Below are positions 58,985 through 64,000 of a DNA stretch of 64,000 nt, piece by piece (within the stretch, counting starts at the first letter, position 1; each line of letters starts with the position of its first letter). The notes under the pieces are model-generated. The model had not been told where the DNA came from and did not search any database. It worked only from the letters and a program-made list of their open reading frames with translations. Both the position numbers and the translations under genes were made by a program. Origin of the DNA: Eumeta japonica (taxonomy: Eukaryota; Arthropoda; Insecta; Lepidoptera; Psychidae); the NCBI GenBank assembly GCA_005406025.1, contig BGZK01001441.1, positions 88,209 to 152,208 on the forward strand, written 5' to 3'.

Positions 58985-60670
58985 TTGGTGTCCACGACTT
59001 CATCCGTGTGGACTTTAGGTAGATACATGTAAAAGATTAGCCTATAATACATTACCTAGCGAAGCTAAAAGGAGTGTTCTGATTTTAGCTTGTATGTAGG
59101 TAGTTTCGATGTATGTTTATCTGTTCTCACATAACTTTTAAATTATTTACTATAATTTGACAAATGAAATATCGCTAGAAGCACATTTGTCGTCAACTAG
59201 TTATAGGCTGCGTGACGTCATTCTAAATTAATATATATTATACTATAATAAAATAAAAAACCTAGACTAAATAAAATATAAAGTGGCACTACACATTTTC
59301 TAAGAAAATATAAACCCAACTACGACAAAATCGCACTCTGAAAAGTATGAAACATAAAATATTCTTATGTTTGCACAATATAAAATATCTTCTTGTACAT
59401 GCTACATTTATTTACTATATTGCACAGCTATCCTCTAAACATTGCTATGTCTATGTATTACATTAAAATGTATATTTAAGTTGTCTACTTATATGAAAAT
59501 ATTGAATTGTTTGTAGATTAGAATTACAGACAAAAATATATATATGTTCTTGTTTCTTACATTATAGAGTGCAATTTTTTCGTAATCGAATTTTAGATTT
59601 ATTTTTATTTTATATGACTTTTACAACATTCAAATACATAATAATACAGATTCCTTGCTTTTGTCTACAGCACCGCCTGCGTGGATGTGTAACTTATTTG
59701 TTATTTTCTATATCGAATAATCTTTGATGTTGATTCCAATCTCAAATCTGTTTTAGATTTAAGTCCAGATTTCACAATGAGTTCTGATTCGGTGATGTTC
59801 TCCATTTCAACCCTGCTGCTCTTTTCGAATTACTCTTGATACCGATATTGATTCAGGTTTCTTGCAAATTATTGCACAGAAACGCTTTTGTGGGAGATAT
59901 AAAATATCATGGAGTATAACCCAGAAAACATTCTACCTGTGTACTAAATTTCAATTAAGTTCGTCCTACCACTTATGCGTAATAGAGTTAAGAACAACCA
60001 AACATCGTTATAAAGTACACATATTTATAATATTACGCTTAATAATATAATACAATGACTGATAAAAGACGCAATAGAAAAACCACATAGTTCTTTTAAT
60101 GTCCTATGAATTTTTCTATCCCCCCCTTAGTTGTCTTTGCTGGCTCTAACAACGCTCCTTCTCTAAGCAAAGCACACAATAAGCATGGCCAACAGAATAA
60201 AATAAAATTAATAACTTTTTAATCTTCTATTTATAAGGCGTTACATTACATTACAGATAAACATTGACAAAAAGAAACAGTTTATGTCAACAGCTACATT
60301 TTATGTCATGAATTCTATTAGTTTTCTGAATTTCAACATAATTTGATAATTTGTCGAAGAGTTGTCGAGTTATAAAAACTATAAGACCCATAAAATACAA
60401 ACAGATTGAAAGACAAACAGACAATAGCTACTATAAGACAAATGATATTTTCTATTAGTACAGTAAAAGTTGATTAAATAAATTTAACTATTGGTGAACT
60501 ACGAAAAACATACAACCAGACAGACAGCCAACAATCATAACCTATGTCCGATTTCTACTGCCAAACTATTTCTGTGTCATATTTCGTCAAAATCGGTACA
60601 GCAGTTTATAGGCGTGATCTATCAACAGACTGACAGACAAAGAGACGTTTGCATTTATAATACTAGTATT
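58985..60670 (+). repeat. Cluster of decayed RTE/CTAG-type repeats
   Basis: Pieces start at 58985 (TGTCCACGACTTCATCCGTG) and 59655 (TTTTGTCTACAGCACCGCCT). One ends at about 60665 with GTCAAAATCGGTACAGCAGT, CAGACTGACAGACAAAGAGA and TTTGCATTTATAATACTAGT, a typical RTE 3' end. No coding remains. Confidence 0.5.
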
Positions 60671-63490
60671 GAATCGTAAAAAAACAATTACATAAAATAT
60701 TATTTAAATTTTAATAAACACTGCTTGTGAATTATTAAGTTAACTTTGAATTTTCTTTATTAATAAAAGAAATTTATTTATTGAAAATAATAAAGAAGAC
60801 AGAAAAATAATAAAAATAACAACACATATCTGAATCCCGATTAATTTTAACGAAAAACTTTTTTGGATTGCCACTTAGACGGGCTTTTTCTGTTTAAAGC
60901 ACTTCATGATTTTTATCTAAAATAATATTATGAGCAAAAAAGTACGAATTATTCAATTGCTTTTTGCAACGTTCACTTCTTTTTACTTATTTTTGATGGA
61001 AGGATAAACATACCACAAACATAGAAACTTAACGAACCCAAACGAGCATCTAACTAACATAAGTCGATATTATTTAGAATCTAAATTTTAGATTAACGAA
61101 TACTTGAGTACATTAAACACGTGCTGTTAGTAATTCAAGGAAATATTGTACCAATACTAGGAAGACTATTATTCACATCAGAATTTAAGGAACTCATTTA
61201 ATTGTTTAATTAATGTGGATTAACTTGCATTTGTTGAAGTTAAATCAATTCTCAGTTTTATACGTTATTATCATTATTCTTTTTTGCGCATTTATCTTAT
61301 ATTTATTAGTTTCTTTTAAAATAATATTAGATGCTTATACATTATTGACCCCATCAAAATATTACCTGATAACCCCATATAAATATTCAACAATTGATAA
61401 CAATTGATAAGCAAAATAATTCAGATGTACAATCACAATTTAATGTATTTTCATATACCTTCATTTAAAACTGCTCTTATAAATTGTTAAATAACAAAAT
61501 AGATGTTTATACGGGGCACTCTGTACACCAACAGAAAAAAAATTTTTCAAAAACATCATCGTGTGGTACATGCTTCGACAGTTCTTTAGAAAAAAACTTT
61601 AACGTTTTTAAATATTTTTTCATATTACATGAATAATTTCAGAAATAATGACTTCAAAAGTAGCATAAATTCTGTCCTTCCTTTATTTTTAAACCGCTAT
61701 GTCCAAAAAGTATCAAAAAATAACATAGCTAACACTTAATAAATACTTTCAATGAAAATAATTTTGAACGTGATCGAATAATATACTATTTTTGAGTTAT
61801 TTCCGAAAACTGCGCTTCTCACCAAGGATAAGTTCCATGAAAATACGCTCTTTGCTGATGCACTTTAATTTACTTTTTCATATTTGTATGTTATTAATTT
61901 AGATTAGGCTCTTTGTACTTCACCTTTTATATTTACTTTTGCTGTTATCTCTCTATCTCTATTAATTTTTGTATTTATATGCTCTATCAAATAAGCAGTT
62001 AAATGAAATAAATAAGTATTATGTTAAACTTTAACACTCTGAGTTGAATTATTTACATATATTTCGTTATTTGTATTAGATCATAATTACTATGAGATAA
62101 ACATACAATATGCAACAAAATTTTACTCGTATAGTCACCCTGTTAGAAACGTAAAACACGTGGTGTTTCTCCAAAGATGACAAAGAGATTCCCGCTTATT
62201 TTATGGTGCGCCACACCGCCGCGAGTGGCGGCGGCGTCTTTGATGTGATCATTGAAATTTATACTATTAGGATTATTGTATTCTTTTAAAATTTACAATT
62301 TTGTATTAGTATGAAATTCAAACTTTTAAATAATGACTGATTGAATGTAGTTTGGTATTAAATATTTTGATTTCACATTTCACTATGAACCTTTATAAAA
62401 TTTTAATAGAAAATTAATAAAAATTTATATGGCAGTCCTATACAAAGGCGCGTAGTCGTCGTGACAATAATACGATGTTTACAACGTCTAATGCTTGAGT
62501 TATGAAAATGGGAGGCCACGGTAATAATAGTTCATAACTCCATGGTCTAATGTGATCTAAACGAAATTGGCAAGAATATTTATATAAAATTAAAGGACCA
62601 TCATACAACTCTTACTTTGGAATGATTTTCAGAATACATATAAAAAGACTTAAATTTTTGCCTTGACCGGCATTGCCTAAAACAATTCTTATAACGATTT
62701 TGTTTCTGTGTACTTATATCTGTTTAGGTAGTGTTATTTTTAATGAAGTGTATGTGCAGGCTAATTTTTGGAATCGGTTCTTATCTTTGAAAAAATATGT
62801 CATAATCATCAATCAAAACATGAATCTGATACCCACGACTGCAAGTATTTTGTTGATTTTCTATTTTTCTAGCATATTTTATTAAATGATTTTTTAAATC
62901 ATCTTGTTTCCATCTTTTTAGTCCACTTTTACGCAGTCAAATTTTCTATTAATTTAGTTATTAACTAATTTGTTCGCACCGGTGAAACGCAAAAGAAGGA
63001 TTACATGTGTTTACTTGTTTGTATGTATGTCCGTTCCTATATTCCCTCATAACTATTAAACTTATAAACCTAATTCGATTAGATTTATTTCGGTGGTGAT
63101 TGTCACAGTGTATATTAAAAAAAATTACAAAAATCAAAATCAAAAGCAGTCTTAAAATAAAAGTAGCGCTAAAGAAAATAAAATTGCATATCTGTGGAGT
63201 GACATATCATTGAATAAGTCTTACAAAGTCAAGATGATGTTTCCAAATCTATTTTACTGCAATAAGCTCTGTTTAATATTTATACGACCAGAAAGATTAA
63301 CGAATAACAATATATAAATCTAAGATTTATCACGATTATTACAAAGAGATACGACGATGACCATGCTAGTGAAAGGAAAACAATTTTAGAATGTTGTTAA
63401 AACAGAATTAAAAGAAAAAACAATTAAGTAAATCCCGACTGCGAAAAGTGAATCAAAAGATCTCAATAAAATGGAAAAAATATAGATTTT
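60671..63490. other. AT-rich stretch, nothing recognised
   Basis: Only short open frames with random composition. The one GC-richer spot is 62205-62240 (GCCGCGAGTGGCGGCGGCGT), probably a repeat remnant. Confidence 0.45.
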
Positions 63491-63499
63491 TCAATATAT

Positions 63500-64000
63500 A
63501 GACAAATCAAACGAACCCAAATAGGATGAGTTTCTTTTGAGTAGCTTAGGAATTACTAGAATTTTTTTAAATTTCCTATCTAAAATTTTTCATTAAAAAT
63601 TCATTAGACCCGGATAACTAACAAATTTCAAGTTTTGTTCAAGAAAAATCAATCGAACCCAAACACGGCGAGTTTATTATGTAGCATATGAGCTCCTTTA
63701 ACTATCTTCAGAAATCATCATTAGGCCCTGGGCATCATGTATGATTAAAGTCTTTGTTAAGAAATATCAAACGAATCCAAACACGATAAGTATATCATTT
63801 ATAGCTTAGGAATTCTATGACTATCTTTTGGTCTGATAATAAATTATCAGACTCTGTGTACCAAGCAAGGTTATTGTTTTATCAAAACAATCAAATAGAG
63901 CTTAACATGATGGGCTTTATCATATTTAGTTTAGGAGTTACTATGGCTACCTTCGGTCTCCATCATCAGACCAATTCGATGGTATCATCATATTTCATTG
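63500..64000 (+). repeat. Degenerate ~120-140-bp tandem repeat, runs off the edge
   Basis: Four units begin near 63505, 63647, 63766 and 63888 with AATCAAACGAACCCAAA-like sequence, followed by GATGAGTTT, TAGCTTAGGAATTACTA and a loose CATCATCAGA tail. Spacing is 142, 119 and 122 bp. The array continues past the window. Confidence 0.75.

Overview
The window is AT-rich, intron-rich animal nuclear DNA, most likely from a moth or butterfly. The lepidopteran guess rests on the repeats: RTE- and Jockey-type LINE tails, a tRNA-derived SINE, and CTAG-type repeats with runs of CAGACAGACA. I cannot name the species. Three conserved eukaryotic genes can be rebuilt exon by exon with consistent splice phases. 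They are a mitochondrial amidoxime-reducing component / MOSC protein (mARC, minus strand, about 32.58-20.05 kb, 7 exons seen, first exon missing), SRP14 (plus strand, 36.97-38.24 kb, 3 exons, complete, 107 aa) and ZFYVE26/spastizin (minus strand, 56.29-42.66 kb, 13 exons, 1670 aa, FYVE finger with all eight zinc ligands). A small plus-strand candidate gene starts 166 bp from the ZFYVE26 start in head-to-head orientation.

Layout. 0-6.2 kb: LINE debris, a possible 3' terminal exon of an unknown gene, and a long interspersed repeat carrying two PIF/Harbinger-like MITEs. 6.8-7.3 kb: a perfect hairpin and a 14-bp satellite. 7.56-16.76 kb: a large ~36-bp minisatellite, roughly 200 units by length, with higher-order structure, split at 9.18-10.98 kb by a dead 5'-truncated LINE carrying an RNase H domain. 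17.1-18.0 kb: a degenerate Jockey-like LINE. 20.0-32.6 kb: mARC with introns full of transposon remains (RTE 3' end, Tc1-like transposase relic, foldback MITE, SINE). 33.0-35.6 kb: second copy of the long repeat of the first 6 kb, same orientation. 36.3 kb: hAT fragment. 37.0-38.5 kb: SRP14, with one MITE in its second intron and another copy just downstream. 42.6-56.3 kb: ZFYVE26. 57.2-64 kb: AT-rich DNA with degenerate repeats, ending in a ~120-bp tandem repeat that runs off the edge.

The three main genes are housekeeping genes of separate pathways: Mo-dependent N-reduction at the mitochondrial outer membrane, ER targeting by the signal recognition particle, and endosome/lysosome reformation and autophagy. 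Nothing suggests they act as a unit. I found no convincing new multi-gene system. The unusual content is repeat architecture: a minisatellite with a dated LINE insertion and intact empty sites, a scatter of unrelated perfect snap-back palindromes, and a direct repeat with one sharply conserved island.
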